From the NCBI RefSeq assembly GCF_000814765.1, contig NZ_JWIC01000007.1:62001-126000 (forward strand): a stretch of 64,000 nucleotides of DNA, given 5' to 3'. The stretch is from Pseudoalteromonas luteoviolacea. Lineage in GTDB: Bacteria > Pseudomonadota > Gammaproteobacteria > Enterobacterales > Alteromonadaceae. A program made the position numbers and the translations under genes. Below, piece by piece: positions 26,857 to 37,270 of this stretch. The notes beneath the pieces are model-generated. The model saw nothing but the letters and a program-made list of their open reading frames with translations, was not told the DNA's origin and did no database searches. How positions within the stretch are numbered: the first letter of the stretch is position 1; every line of letters begins with the position of its first letter.

Positions 26857-28275
26857 TTAAGCTGCATCTTGTTCTTGTGATAAAAATTCATTCATTGTCA
26901 GCGGTACAGATGCGAAGTAACCTTGAATGTAGATGTTCGGGTAGCGTTTCATGTACTCATATTGAAACCTATTCTCAACGCCTTCAACTATCACCGTTTT
27001 TTTACTCTGCTGTGCAGTTTTGATCACTAAGTCTAATCTCGGCGCTTGTGCTGCCTTGTCTTGAACATGTGTAATGAACGTTTTGTCAATTTTGACAGCA
27101 TTGAAATAACGGCTATTTAGAAGTTCATTGCCATTCTCACCCTTACCAAAATCGTCAATAGCAAAACTAAAGCCTAAGTTAGACATTTTTCTTAACGTGT
27201 TAATTGCATTATCACTTAGCGTTAGATCGCTGCCTTCGGTGAGTTCAAAAGTGATGAATGCAGCGATAGATGGCGTGTCCCTAATCACTTTTTTCAAATA
27301 AGCAAGTAGGCTTTCATCCTCCAGTAACTTAGCGGATATATTCATGTGAATGGGTTTAAGCTTTTCGTGTGCATCCAGTTTGATCTTCAACATGGAGTAA
27401 ATTTGGTTGATCACAATTTTGGTGAGCTCGCTATGTAGCTCCGGTTTATCCTCAATCATTGGCATAAAGGCTTTGGGGCCGAGGTTTTTAGTATTTCTCC
27501 AACGTATCAGGGCCTCATAGCGCTTTGGGTTGTCAATGTCAGATGATTTGAATATCGGTTGGAAAACAAGATAAAAGTCATCAGGGTTGAATGAGATACT
27601 ATTCATGAGTTTCAGCAATACATGCTTTCGATACATCTCTGCCTGATAGAGCTTTTCATTATGAAAGAATGTCCCTGTTTGAGATTCCAAAGCATACTTC
27701 ATTGAAAAAGTTAGTCTTCTTTGCACTTTGTCTATGCCATATAAAGACGATTGTCCGGTAAGGCTCATAGATGATATTGCGTAATCAATGGGTACTTGCG
27801 TGTTATTTACCCACACTTGCTTTGGCAATTTCTCGAGGATTTCTTTTTGCTTCGCTTCAGCTTCTTGTTGGTCTGATCCTGTGTCATGCGTAACAAATGC
27901 CATCACCATATAATCAGAATCATGCAGTGCAAGTGCAAACGGCTGACAGGCTTTACCGACTTCTTTAAACAATTGAGATAAGGTGTCTTGGTTACTTTCA
28001 ATGGAGTCAAAAACTGGCGTTTTTCCAAGTTTAATGAGAGAAACATGGAATTGAGAAAATTTCCTGTCTACTTTCATTAGTTTTTGCATGAAAAACAGGT
28101 AATTAGGTATGTCGCTAGTGCCATGATACAAAACAGACTTGCTCAGCGCTTCTTTTGCTTTTTTCAGCTCATTTAAGATTTTCAAATCCTTTTTACGCAG
28201 TTGGTTTGTTTTTATCAGTGCGATTAAACTAATTGCAGCAATAACGATTGCGATGCTTAAATATAAATTGTCCAT
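26857..28275 (-). CDS. Membrane-anchored EAL-domain protein (c-di-GMP phosphodiesterase)
   Basis: The ATG at 28275 (MDNLYLS) is preferred to a GTG at 28320. It has one membrane helix at about 4-22, a short coiled segment, a degenerate GGDEF-like region at about 50-200, and an EAL domain over the last 250 residues. Active-site motifs look intact: RYEALIRW, HMNISAKLL, TFELTEGSD, AIDDFGKG, AVKIDKTFI, IVEGVEN and YIQGY. It should hydrolyse c-di-GMP. A BLUF photoreceptor gene lies 163 bases upstream on the same strand and may control it. Confidence 0.88.
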   Translation of the reverse strand: MDNLYLSIAIVIAAISLIALIKTNQLRKKDLKILNELKKAKEALSKSVLYHGTSDIPNYLFFMQKLMKVDRKFSQFHVSLIKLGKTPVFDSIESNQDTLSQLFKEVGKACQPFALALHDSDYMVMAFVTHDTGSDQQEAEAKQKEILEKLPKQVWVNNTQVPIDYAISSMSLTGQSSLYGIDKVQRRLTFSMKYALESQTGTFFHNEKLYQAEMYRKHVLLKLMNSISFNPDDFYLVFQPIFKSSDIDNPKRYEALIRWRNTKNLGPKAFMPMIEDKPELHSELTKIVINQIYSMLKIKLDAHEKLKPIHMNISAKLLEDESLLAYLKKVIRDTPSIAAFITFELTEGSDLTLSDNAINTLRKMSNLGFSFAIDDFGKGENGNELLNSRYFNAVKIDKTFITHVQDKAAQAPRLDLVIKTAQQSKKTVIVEGVENRFQYEYMKRYPNIYIQGYFASVPLTMNEFLSQEQDAA

Positions 28276-28438
28276 AAAAGATAAATAGTTGAGAAATGTG
28301 CATTTCAGATTTAAATACACAAAAATGGACGAATTATGTGTTTTTCAGTGTTTATCGGCTTTTTATATTACAGTCCATTACACTACCACGTGACTAGATG
28401 TCTATGATTAGTGATAAGTGTGCAACATTAAAGCGGTG

Positions 28439-28870
28439 CTAAGCGCCAAAAGAGCGCTTGATATGTTCTTCAATTTCAAACTCATGATTACGAAATGACT
28501 TTAGCAGCTTATAACTTAACGGCAGGCGACGATGAGGTCTAGTCTCTTTAACCTTGCGGTAAGAGGGCTCTTTGTCTAGGTCAATTAAGCCCATAGCCCA
28601 TTTTCTAAAGTTACGCTTCCCAATGGGATTACAAATTAGCGCCTCGACTTCTTTGTGCCTTTTATCTTGCTTTATATGCTCAAACAACTGTTCTACCTTA
28701 GATTTATCTCCCTCAATGACTTGCATGAAGTGATGTCTATCGTAGAGCAGCATGCCAGATATACTGCTTATTTGATTTGCTGCAGCACATTGTCTTCTTA
28801 GTGTTTCTAACTCTGCATCGCTCAGTGGCGTTGTGACGGTGCTGATATAAATGAGCTCAATTAATTCCAT
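28439..28870 (-). CDS. BLUF-domain blue-light photoreceptor
   Basis: The start is taken at the ATG at 28870 (MELIELIYIS), since BLUF domains begin near the N-terminus. It has the flavin-site Tyr in LIYIS, an Asn in AAANQISSISGMLLY, and the key Gln in HHFMQVIEG. The C-terminal about 45 residues are basic and helical. At 143 residues it is a short BLUF protein with no output domain, so it must act on a partner. The next gene downstream encodes an EAL protein, a natural candidate. Confidence 0.87.
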   Translation of the reverse strand: MELIELIYISTVTTPLSDAELETLRRQCAAANQISSISGMLLYDRHHFMQVIEGDKSKVEQLFEHIKQDKRHKEVEALICNPIGKRNFRKWAMGLIDLDKEPSYRKVKETRPHRRLPLSYKLLKSFRNHEFEIEEHIKRSFGA

Positions 28871-28957
28871 AGTACGATTGAGGTTATTGCGATACATACA
28901 AAGATAGTCGCAAATATATTGGTTCGCACGAAAACAAGGCTGATTTATGGTAGGCAA

Positions 28958-28986
28958 AAAATTGAGGGAAATGTTCCCTCAATTTT
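28958..28986 (-). terminator. Intrinsic terminator after the secreted-protein gene
   Basis: A perfect 13-base stem (AAAATTGAGGGAA and its complement) with an ATG loop lies 11 bases after the stop at 28997. The stem ends in T-rich sequence on the minus strand. Confidence 0.8.
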
Positions 28987-28996
28987 ACTGGACGAA

Positions 28997-29431
28997 TTAT
29001 AGTCCAATCTTGTGAGATACAGTTACTTCACAAGGTGCTGAGTTTTGACCAAATGCAGACTGTACAAATAATTGATCGCCTTGCTTAAGGTTTGACAAGA
29101 TTAATTTGGTTGTATCGTAGCGACGCTTTGCAACTTGATCATTCCAAGCGGTAGAGCTGTCTTTGTTTACGTCATAGTAAATACTACAGCCACCTACCGC
29201 ACCGTCATTCGTTACCCAATCAAAATTGATTGTGTAGTTAGAAATGCTGTAGTTGAATTTTGCATTGTTATGTTGACCATAGCTATCTGTGATATCAATG
29301 TAGGTCCATCGTGCTTGAGGTACACCTGGGCGAGGTTTCTCGGTAATGTTCACACCTAAACCTGAGTCTGCATATACTGCTGATGTTGCCGATAGCGCTG
29401 CTAAAATTAAGGCCACTTTTGTAATTTTCAT
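28997..29431 (-). CDS. Secreted protein of unknown function
   Basis: The 144-residue protein has a signal peptide (MKITKVALILAALSATSA, cleavage near VYA-DSG). The mature part is beta-rich with two Cys (VGGCSIYYDV and APCEVTV) that could form a disulfide. An AGGAAG ribosome site precedes the ATG. No family was recognised. It has its own terminator. Confidence 0.6.
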   Translation of the reverse strand: MKITKVALILAALSATSAVYADSGLGVNITEKPRPGVPQARWTYIDITDSYGQHNNAKFNYSISNYTINFDWVTNDGAVGGCSIYYDVNKDSSTAWNDQVAKRRYDTTKLILSNLKQGDQLFVQSAFGQNSAPCEVTVSHKIGL

Positions 29432-29736
29432 TCTAAAACTTCCTTTTTAATTTTTAATTAATTTATGCCATTAAAATATTTAATTGCTGATATATTTAAT
29501 GACGTCGCTAAGTTACCACTTAAAAATTAAATTTTCATTTGTGGATTTGTAACTTTATATTTAATTGTATCAATAGGTCGATTCTCTATACTGAGAAAAA
29601 TAATCGCAGGGCAGTCAAATTAGATTAGATGCAATAATTTATTGAAGTTTCTAGATATATTTCTTTACTTTGATGCTGCTCTCTCCTACTTTTTTAGTAA
29701 TCGAATTGATACTTCACTATATTCAAGCGAGGGCTG
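29432..29736. other. Intergenic region between divergent genes
   Basis: A promoter region for the secreted-protein gene and the divergent kinase. It is AT-rich, and no specific operator is recognised. Confidence 0.4.
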
Positions 29737-31986
29737 ATGCTGGCGCTATCGACACAAACAATATTGTTGATGTGTGCAGTTGGCATTGTTGCATCGGCAA
29801 CTGCACTTACCTTTCTATGGATGGCAAATCGTAATATTAAAGCCACGGCTTTTTGGGCAATAGGGCCTTGGTTGCTCGTAGCTAACTTCGGCCTTTTTGC
29901 AGCCCAAAATGCGCTACCTTATTTTTTTAAACATATTGCGTCTAATTTATGTGGTCAGCTGTCCTTAATCATGATGTTAATCGGTTTGTATTATGCCGTA
30001 GATAAGCGTCCTCCCTGGCGAATATTGGTTGCATATGTAGCCGGATTCTTAGTGTTGTTAACGGCTTTTACGTTTTGGTTCGACTCTTACGAGTATCGAT
30101 TAAAGCTCGCTGTGTTCACGATTTTGTGCACATCCATATGGATGGTGGTTTTTATGCTTGAACATAGAAGAAATCGCTTTGAAGTCTCGGGTGCACTGGT
30201 TGTTTTGGGTTTAGGGTGTTTAAACACGGCGGGTTTTTTTAGGATCAGCGCCCCAATCAATGATGGCGCAACCAGTATCATGACAGATACCAGTATTTAT
30301 ATTCAGTTATTTTTTATTACCATTATGGTCGCGCAACTGGTGTTTAACTTCGGTTTTGCCATCATGGTGGGTGAGTTACATAACTTTGCGATTAAACAAG
30401 CGCAGCAAGCATTACTCAATACGAATCATGAATTAGCGATTGCGAAAAAACGAGCGGAAGAAGCCTCTCGACATAAATCAGAATTTTTAGCCAATATGAG
30501 CCATGAGATCCGCACCCCTATGAATGGGGTGATCGGTATGTTAGATCTTGTTGAGAAAGAAGGCCTCAACGAGATCCAGCATAATTACGTAATGACAGCA
30601 AAGTCCAGTGCAGACGCGTTGATGGTGGTGATTAATGATATTCTAGATTTTTCGAAGATAGAAGCGGGCCGGCTAGAAATTGAAAAAACAGAATTTGACC
30701 TGATCACTGAAAGCGCATCGCTAATACAAACGCATGCACATGCCGCTCATGGGAAAGGACTAGAGCTAGTATTAGATACAGTCAATTTGAAGACGCGTTA
30801 TGTAAAAGGAGATCCGGTCCGTTTTAAGCAGGTACTTGGTAATTTAATTGGCAATGCATTGAAGTTTACACACAAAGGAGAAGTGGTTGTTACCCTGAGC
30901 ACTGAAAATCACAATGAAAAAGAAAAAGTGAAGTTGATTGGCCATGTGAAAGATACAGGTATAGGAATTGAATTAGAAAAGCAGAAAAAATTATTTCAGT
31001 CATTTTCACAAGTGGATTCAACCACAACAAGGCGGTTTGGTGGTACAGGGCTTGGTTTAGCTATTGTCAAAACCCTGTGTAAATTGATGGAAGGGAATGC
31101 ATCTTTGCGCAGCGAGTTGGGCGTTGGGAGTATTTTTAGTTTTGAAATCATGCTGGAGCCTGTGGATGTTGAACATAGACAGCTAAGTACTCAATTCAAT
31201 TCAGTGTTAATCATTGAAAGCAATGTTTCAGCTGCGAATGCACTCAAGGGCATAGTCTGTCGGCATGCATCAACGGTTAATATTGCGAGTGAATTAAAAG
31301 CGGCTGAATCTTTTATAAATACGCAAACAGATCTGGTTATTTTAAGCCGCTATATGAACGGTAAAAAGTCGGAACAGTGGCTTAAAAAAATGAATCTCCA
31401 GCCTAATGCGAAAGCCGTGATTTTGACGCTTTTAAAAGATACGGAGAGTAGCCATTATTTTAGTGAATGTGGGTTTTACCGACGGTTTAATAAACCATTC
31501 TCACAAAGTGAATTTGAAGGGTTTATGATGTCTATTAAAGGCACTGAACAAGCACCTTCGATAAATGAAAATGTCTCTTCAAAGGCGTTTGAACAACAGG
31601 TCGTGCTACTTGTTGAGGATAATCCAGTTAATCAGCTAGTTGCTAAAAAAATGCTTGATTCGTTAGGACTAAAAACAGAGCTTGCAAATAACGGACAGGA
31701 GGCATTGGATAAACTATTAGCAGCTAAACACCAATATCAACTGGTATTAATGGACTGTCAAATGCCTTGTATGGATGGATTTGAAGCAACTCGACGTATT
31801 CGCCGCGGTGAAGGTGGGCAGACCTTTTTAAACATTCCAATATTGGCATTAACGGCAAATGCAATGAAAGGAGACAGAGAAGCTTGTATTGAAGCGGGCA
31901 TGAATGACTACATCACAAAGCCAATTTTGTTAGAACACTTGACTCGCGCTCTGTTGCGATTTTTGACTCCGACTAAAGTATATTAG
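29737..31986 (+). CDS. Hybrid histidine kinase with N-terminal membrane sensor and two receiver domains
   Basis: The 749-residue protein has about seven hydrophobic segments in residues 5-215, a short coiled linker, HisKA with the phospho-His in [15 protein letters not shown] (about 255-269), HATPase_c ([22 protein letters not shown]), then two receivers. The first (from about 488) lacks its acceptor Asp: [10 protein letters not shown] stands where LVLMD is normal. The second is intact ([24 protein letters not shown]). The membrane part is a multi-helix sensor of unknown ligand. Partner regulators are not adjacent. Confidence 0.9.
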   Translation: MLALSTQTILLMCAVGIVASATALTFLWMANRNIKATAFWAIGPWLLVANFGLFAAQNALPYFFKHIASNLCGQLSLIMMLIGLYYAVDKRPPWRILVAYVAGFLVLLTAFTFWFDSYEYRLKLAVFTILCTSIWMVVFMLEHRRNRFEVSGALVVLGLGCLNTAGFFRISAPINDGATSIMTDTSIYIQLFFITIMVAQLVFNFGFAIMVGELHNFAIKQAQQALLNTNHELAIAKKRAEEASRHKSEFLANMSHEIRTPMNGVIGMLDLVEKEGLNEIQHNYVMTAKSSADALMVVINDILDFSKIEAGRLEIEKTEFDLITESASLIQTHAHAAHGKGLELVLDTVNLKTRYVKGDPVRFKQVLGNLIGNALKFTHKGEVVVTLSTENHNEKEKVKLIGHVKDTGIGIELEKQKKLFQSFSQVDSTTTRRFGGTGLGLAIVKTLCKLMEGNASLRSELGVGSIFSFEIMLEPVDVEHRQLSTQFNSVLIIESNVSAANALKGIVCRHASTVNIASELKAAESFINTQTDLVILSRYMNGKKSEQWLKKMNLQPNAKAVILTLLKDTESSHYFSECGFYRRFNKPFSQSEFEGFMMSIKGTEQAPSINENVSSKAFEQQVVLLVEDNPVNQLVAKKMLDSLGLKTELANNGQEALDKLLAAKHQYQLVLMDCQMPCMDGFEATRRIRRGEGGQTFLNIPILALTANAMKGDREACIEAGMNDYITKPILLEHLTRALLRFLTPTKVY

Positions 31987-32148
31987 TTTTCTTATTTAAC
32001 AGTCTGTTTTTTCTAATTGCTCCTTTCTTTAAAAATGATTGGGTCATCCATTTTCTATTTTTCCTCTTGACTTAAAGTCGACTTTAAGTGGCATAGTCTT
32101 CTTCCTTCTAAATGTCTTATTAACAATATTGAGGATGAGGAGATTTGT

Positions 32149-32658
32149 ATGTATTTGGAAGAGGGGATGCTTCAAATGATAGGACTATCTATCATTGCAG
32201 GCCTTGGGGCTACCGTGTTTATGGATATATGGAGTGAATGCTTAAAGCGTATTTTTGGTGTTCAATCATTAAATTACGGTTTAGTTGGTCGCTGGGTATT
32301 ACACTGCTTGCAAGGCGAGATATTCCATCGCAATATCATGAGTGCTAAGCCTAAAAACCTTGAGGGAGTGGTCGGCTGGATTGCCCATTATCTGATAGGT
32401 GTATTGTTTGCACTTTCTTTCATATTTCTCACGCACATGGTCAGTAGCTCATTATTAAACCCATGGCTCGCGATATTCTTTGGCACATTAACGGTATGTT
32501 TTCCTTTTTTTGTGATGCAGCCATGTTTTGGTATGGGCATCGCAGCAAGCAAAGTGCCAAGAGCCAATATAGCGAGGTTAAAGAGTCTTGGGGCGCATAC
32601 TTCTTTTGGTGTTGGCTTGTATCTAACACTGTTATGTATCTCGATATTTTATACGTAA
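32149..32658 (+). CDS. DUF2938-like membrane protein
   Basis: The 169-residue protein starts behind GAGGAG and has four hydrophobic segments. The pattern GLGATVFMDIW, NYGLVGRWV and CFPFFVMQPCFGMGIAASK matches the DUF2938 membrane family. The function is unknown. It is followed after 40 bases by the cupin gene and may be co-transcribed. Confidence 0.7.
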   Translation: MYLEEGMLQMIGLSIIAGLGATVFMDIWSECLKRIFGVQSLNYGLVGRWVLHCLQGEIFHRNIMSAKPKNLEGVVGWIAHYLIGVLFALSFIFLTHMVSSSLLNPWLAIFFGTLTVCFPFFVMQPCFGMGIAASKVPRANIARLKSLGAHTSFGVGLYLTLLCISIFYT

Positions 32659-32698
32659 TTTTTAATTTTTCCCTAATGTATTTAAGGTAAAGGAATGA

Positions 32699-33190
32699 AT
32701 GATGGATAAAGCAGAGAATAAGATACTAGTAAATGGCCCAAATAGCGGGTGTTACGTAAAATCGGCTGGCAACTTATACCGTGAAGTTATCAATGGTGAA
32801 CAGACGGATGGTCAGTTTTCTCTAATTGAGTCAATTATTGAGCCTGGACAAGGTGGGCCATTTCATACTCATGCCAATGAACAGGAGTCCTTTTTGGTAT
32901 TGAGTGGCACGCTGACTATATTTGATGGCTCTGATCGGTATGATGCAACCCCTGGCACATTTGTTTTTTGCCCGCCAGATACACTGCGAGGATTTCGAAA
33001 TGAGACCGATGAGCGAGTTAAGGTATTGATTTTATATACGCCTCCGGGTATTGAAAAAATGATACAGATGGAAGGGGAGGTTTTGAATTCTGCTGAAGAT
33101 TTTAATTTTGAAGCCACTGAGCAGAGCTTCACATGTCCAAGGTTAAATAAAGCGTTTGGCATTGTTGAAGATAGCCGTCCGTTACCTTAG
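32699..33190 (+). CDS. Cupin-domain protein
   Basis: The 163-residue protein carries a single cupin: PFHTHANEQESFLVLSG (metal-ligand His-His-Glu pattern) at about 58-74 and GTFVFCPPDTLRGFRN at about 88-103, the second cupin motif, which lacks the usual strong His. AAGGAATGAATG gives two nearby ATG starts. Small cupins of this type are often dioxygenases or sugar-binding enzymes; no substrate can be given. Confidence 0.8.
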   Translation: MMDKAENKILVNGPNSGCYVKSAGNLYREVINGEQTDGQFSLIESIIEPGQGGPFHTHANEQESFLVLSGTLTIFDGSDRYDATPGTFVFCPPDTLRGFRNETDERVKVLILYTPPGIEKMIQMEGEVLNSAEDFNFEATEQSFTCPRLNKAFGIVEDSRPLP

Positions 33191-33308
33191 TTGATTCGCT
33201 CCTGTGTAGTAAGGCTAGTACATTGATTTGTGTGGTTTCATAGTAGGTTTAAAATGATATATTCTACAGTCGATAGTGCAAGTATAACGGACTTAATAGG
33301 GAAGCTTT

Positions 33309-34328
33309 ATGATTGATTTTCGCTCGGATACGGTGACATTGCCTTGTAAAGATATGAGGCGTTTAATGAGTAATGCGATGGTGGGTGATGACGTGTATGG
33401 TGATGACCCCACAGTGAATGAACTAGAGCAATATAGCTCGGTAAAACATGGATTTGAGGCGTCTCTATTTGTTAGTTCGGGTACGCAGGCTAACTTACTA
33501 GCGATCCTTGCACATTGTGAGAGGGGAGATGAATATATTTGTGGCCAAAATGCACATAACTATAAGTATGAAGCTGGTGGGGCTGCTGTGCTTGGTTCTG
33601 TGCAGCCCCAACCGATTGAGAACCTGCCTGATGGACGTATTTGTTTAGATAAAGTCGCAGCTGCTATCAAGCCCAATGACTTTCATTTTGCGAGAACTAA
33701 AATGTTAAGTCTAGAAAACACCATAGGTGGTAAGGTCTTAGGTTTAGATTACTTAAAAGAAGCGAGGGCATTTACTAAAAAGTATGCGCTTAAGCAACAC
33801 CTTGATGGTGCGCGGGTGTATAACGCAGCGATTGCACTAGGAGTGGATGTAAAAGAGATCAGCCAATATTTTGATTCAATGACAGTATGTTTATCGAAAG
33901 GGTTAGGTGCACCCGTTGGATCGTTGTTAATGGGCGATCGTGAGTTTATAGAAAAAGCACGGCGACTCAGAAAAATGCTCGGTGGTGGTATGCGACAAGC
34001 TGGTATTTTAGCTGCTGCAGGCATATATGCACTGAAAAATAACGTTGATAGGTTGGCTGAAGACCATGATAATGCGCGCTACTTGGCACAGCGCCTTAAT
34101 GAACTTCCCGGGTTTGATAGTTCATCATATGATGTTCAAACAAACTTAGTGTTTTTAAATGTCGATGAGAGTATCGATATGCAAGCGTTTGCTGAGGTCA
34201 TGTTTAGCAAAGGCATCAACTTAAGACCAGGGTATCAAGGGATGCGTTTAGTTACGCATTTAGGCATAAATAAAGACAAAATTGATGTGTTTATAGAGAC
34301 AGCTAAATCATATTTTAAAATTGATTAA
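33309..34328 (+). CDS. ltaE: Low-specificity L-threonine aldolase
   Basis: The 339-residue PLP enzyme of fold type I opens with MIDFRSDTVTLPCKDM, then GDDVYGDDPTVNELE, the cofactor region SSGTQANLLA, and the Schiff-base Lys in CLSKGLGAPVGS (about 195-206). It cleaves L-threonine and L-allo-threonine to glycine and acetaldehyde. The length matches the family. It stands alone with a GGGAAGC ribosome site. Confidence 0.93.
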   Translation: MIDFRSDTVTLPCKDMRRLMSNAMVGDDVYGDDPTVNELEQYSSVKHGFEASLFVSSGTQANLLAILAHCERGDEYICGQNAHNYKYEAGGAAVLGSVQPQPIENLPDGRICLDKVAAAIKPNDFHFARTKMLSLENTIGGKVLGLDYLKEARAFTKKYALKQHLDGARVYNAAIALGVDVKEISQYFDSMTVCLSKGLGAPVGSLLMGDREFIEKARRLRKMLGGGMRQAGILAAAGIYALKNNVDRLAEDHDNARYLAQRLNELPGFDSSSYDVQTNLVFLNVDESIDMQAFAEVMFSKGINLRPGYQGMRLVTHLGINKDKIDVFIETAKSYFKID

Positions 34329-34781
34329 CCTGTCACTTGCTATCAAAGCTTCATCTTTAGGGCTTATGTATCTAACAATATAAGCCCTGCACTCGCTATT
34401 CTCGATGAATTACTCAACCGATAAACGGCAATATTACCTTTCTGGTAAATATTAGCATGTGTTTTTGGGCGTGTATGCAAACTAAAAATTGAATTCTAAA
34501 TTAGTAAAAGTAAATAGTGACATCAATCGCTGAAGACTGTTTTTTATATTTACGTAATGGTCATTGAGACTGTATTGGAATTTTAAGTTAACGTGATCGT
34601 ACGGTTTTAAGTTGATGATTTTTATACTTATAATTTGTTTTCTTCGTCTTCTTAGTTAGCTTTTTGAAGTGGTATTTGTAAATGAATGTAAATGAATGGT
34701 CCGATTTTTTTTAATAATTGGCTTATTTTTGATGTGCCTTTAGACAGTTTGAAACGGTTTTTCTCAATAAAGAGGTTTAGC
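34329..34781. other. Long upstream region of the barrel gene
   Basis: A 453-base AT-rich stretch with no gene of credible size. It probably holds the promoter and a long leader for the barrel gene, ending in a small reading frame. Confidence 0.35.
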
Positions 34782-34817
34782 ATGAATACCAATACTTTAA
34801 GGAGTCACTTTACATGA
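34782..34817 (+). CDS. Leader mini-ORF overlapping the barrel gene start
   Basis: An 11-residue frame (MNTNTLRSHFT) has a good AGAGG ribosome site and ends in TGA overlapping the ATG of the next gene (ATGA). This could give translational coupling or control. It may be chance. Confidence 0.3.
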   Translation: MNTNTLRSHFT

Positions 34818-35425
34818 AAAAACAATTATTAATGGCTGCAGTCGCAGCATGTAGTATTAATGCCCAAGCTGCGGATCTGAGTAACACTTATATTGAACTA
34901 GGCTATTCAAAATCAGATTTTAAAGATGACATGTATTTTGATAATAAAACAGATCTAGACTTGGTTGGTCATCAAGTTAGCTTAAGCTATGAATTCGAGA
35001 ATGGCATATATGCTGGTATACATACTAAAAGGCATAAAGATACGTTTCTAATCGCGTTTTTTGACCGAGACATTGACCTCAACGAAAATGTGTTGGAGCT
35101 AGGCTATGTAGCTCATGAAACCGAGAACGGGCGACTTTCTGTTGGGGCATTTGCCGGAGAGCTTGAGCTTGAAATTGAAGATAGCAGTAGTGATGCTGAC
35201 CTGTATCGTTTATATACGGGGTATGACTATCGATTTAATCAGTATTTTTCGGCGTTTGCCAAGCTTGGATATGAATCTTTAGATGGCAAGGAAGCGAGCA
35301 GTGAAAATGGACTTTGGACCGAAGTGGGTATTCGCGCACATTGGGGCGCATCGAGTTTTTCTTGGGAATTCTCAGAAGGCAAGCGCATTGAGCAAGTTGC
35401 TTTTGTATACCGCTATTCATTCTAA
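34814..35425 (+). CDS. Outer-membrane beta-barrel protein (copy 1)
   Basis: The 203-residue protein has a signal peptide (MKKQLLMAAVAACSINAQA) and then alternating polar and aromatic strands (TYIELGYSKSDF, HQVSLSYEFENGIYAGI), ending in an aromatic residue (VAFVYRYSF), the outer-membrane insertion signal. It is an eight-strand-type small barrel of unknown ligand. It has a tandem paralog 214 bases downstream with the same opening and ending pattern. Confidence 0.75.
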   Translation: MKKQLLMAAVAACSINAQAADLSNTYIELGYSKSDFKDDMYFDNKTDLDLVGHQVSLSYEFENGIYAGIHTKRHKDTFLIAFFDRDIDLNENVLELGYVAHETENGRLSVGAFAGELELEIEDSSSDADLYRLYTGYDYRFNQYFSAFAKLGYESLDGKEASSENGLWTEVGIRAHWGASSFSWEFSEGKRIEQVAFVYRYSF

Positions 35426-35638
35426 CGATTTATCTTAGATTTCTCCTCTGGGTTGGTACACATCATATCAGCCCATTTCTTTATTCCTTCTCCATTAATT
35501 GGGTACTCATGATTGAGTCATAAATTTTGACCTAGCAGCTTAATTATATAGCTTGATAACGATTGAGACACTTTGATACAGACCCTTTTCTGTATCTTCT
35601 ATACCATTTTCCCAAGCGTTAAATGAAGGAATAAAGTA

Positions 35639-36232
35639 ATGAAAAAAATGTTATGTATGATGATGTTATCGGTTTCAGGGTTAAACGTACAAGCGGCTGA
35701 TTTGAGCAAAACATTCATTGAGTTTGGATATGTACAAAGTGATTTTGGAGATAAATCAAAAGTAGAGCCAGATGGTATTAAGCTGGGTTTTGGCTATGAA
35801 TTTGAGAATGGGCTCTACACCAGTTTCTCGGTAAAACGTCAAGGAGATACGATAGAAAGTGGCCCAAGACAACTAGATATAGACATAGACGAAAATTATT
35901 TTGAGCTCGGTTATATTCTATATGAAACAAGTGATGGCCGATTCTCATTTGGTGCAGGACTTGGTGAAATGGACTGGCATTTGAAACATTACACACTGGA
36001 AGGGGATTTTTATCGCTTTTTTACCGAATACGAACACCGCTTTAATGAATATGTTTCGGGGTATGCTCGGCTAGGCTATGAGTACTTTGAGCCTAAAGGG
36101 GCAAAAAATAATGAGGGTGCGTGGGCTGAATTGGGCGTGCAAGCTCACATGGGCGACTCAAGCATTGTGCTGAGTTATTTTGATAGTCAGGGGATTGATC
36201 AACTAGGTATAACGTACCGCTACGCATTTTAG
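35639..36232 (+). CDS. Outer-membrane beta-barrel protein (copy 2, paralog)
   Basis: The 197-residue protein has a signal peptide and the same layout as copy 1: ADLSKTFIEFGYVQSDFGD, then YEFENGLYTSFSVKRQ, then a C-terminal ITYRYAF. About 40-50% similarity by eye points to tandem duplication. It carries its own ribosome site (AAGGAA). The ligand is unknown. Confidence 0.75.
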   Translation: MKKMLCMMMLSVSGLNVQAADLSKTFIEFGYVQSDFGDKSKVEPDGIKLGFGYEFENGLYTSFSVKRQGDTIESGPRQLDIDIDENYFELGYILYETSDGRFSFGAGLGEMDWHLKHYTLEGDFYRFFTEYEHRFNEYVSGYARLGYEYFEPKGAKNNEGAWAELGVQAHMGDSSIVLSYFDSQGIDQLGITYRYAF

Positions 36233-36432
36233 CCAAATAAAGTAACTACTTGAATCTGTTTTATGGGGTCGAGGCTTAGTATGGAAAACAAAATAATGAG
36301 TAAATGCTAAAGATCGACTTATATTTTTTATTATCGATTGCGGTGTATTTTATCAAGTGTATGTTTATAGTAATACTGTTTTACTCATGGTTGCAACGTC
36401 GCTTAAAACATACATTTCAAAAGGAATAAAAA

Positions 36433-37125
36433 ATGAAAACAATTGGTTTGCTTGGTGGCATGAGTTGGGAATCAACTTCTAATTATTATAAGTATATAAA
36501 TCAGGGTGTTAAAGATGCTTTGGGTGGGCTGCATTCGGCTAAAATAGTGATGAAAAGTGTCGACTTTGCGCCCATCGCTGAGCTTCAGCAGGCAAATGAA
36601 TGGAGCACAATGGCTAACATGCTCACCCAAGATGCCCAGGACATTGAACGCGCTGGCGCTGACTTCATACTCATTTGTACAAATACCATGCATTTGATTT
36701 TTGAAGAGGTACAAGCCGGCGTAGGCATTCCTCTCATTCATATCGCAGATCCAACTGGAGAGCAATTAAAACGAGATGGCAAACGAAAAGTTGGACTACT
36801 TGGTACACAATTTACGATGTCAGAGTCATTTTATAAAGACAGACTTAAAAACAAATTTGATATTGAAGTGATTGTGCCTGATGAAGAAGACCAAAACGTA
36901 ATTCATGATGTGATTTATAATGAACTGTGTGTTGGAATTATACAGCCTGAATCTAAGCAAGCGTATGTAGAAATCATTGCAAAACTGCAGGCACAGGGGG
37001 CTGAAGCAGTTATTTTGGGATGTACAGAGATTGCATTACTTGTTAACGAAAATGACACAGATATCCCGCTGTTTGATACGGCTATATTGCATGCGGGTAG
37101 TGCGGTGTCAGCCTCTTTAACATGA
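36433..37125 (+). CDS. Aspartate/glutamate-type amino-acid racemase (YgeA-like)
   Basis: The 230-residue protein has the family signature GLLGGMSWESTSNYYKYIN at the N-terminus and two catalytic-Cys motifs, ILICTNTMH (about 79-87) and VILGCTEIALL (about 193-203). These PLP-independent racemases interconvert L- and D-amino acids. Several YgeA-like members have broad substrate use, so the exact substrate cannot be fixed here. Confidence 0.88.
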   Translation: MKTIGLLGGMSWESTSNYYKYINQGVKDALGGLHSAKIVMKSVDFAPIAELQQANEWSTMANMLTQDAQDIERAGADFILICTNTMHLIFEEVQAGVGIPLIHIADPTGEQLKRDGKRKVGLLGTQFTMSESFYKDRLKNKFDIEVIVPDEEDQNVIHDVIYNELCVGIIQPESKQAYVEIIAKLQAQGAEAVILGCTEIALLVNENDTDIPLFDTAILHAGSAVSASLT

Positions 37126-37270
37126 TGAATTTCATTGTTTTATATTTTTACTTTGATGGTTTTTAGAATGTTTTATATGTTCTTTTGTATATTCAATCAT
37201 AAACAATTCAAAAATTAGAGCTTTTATTTTAATTTTGTGTAAAAATTTACTCGTTTTAAAAGGAGTAATT

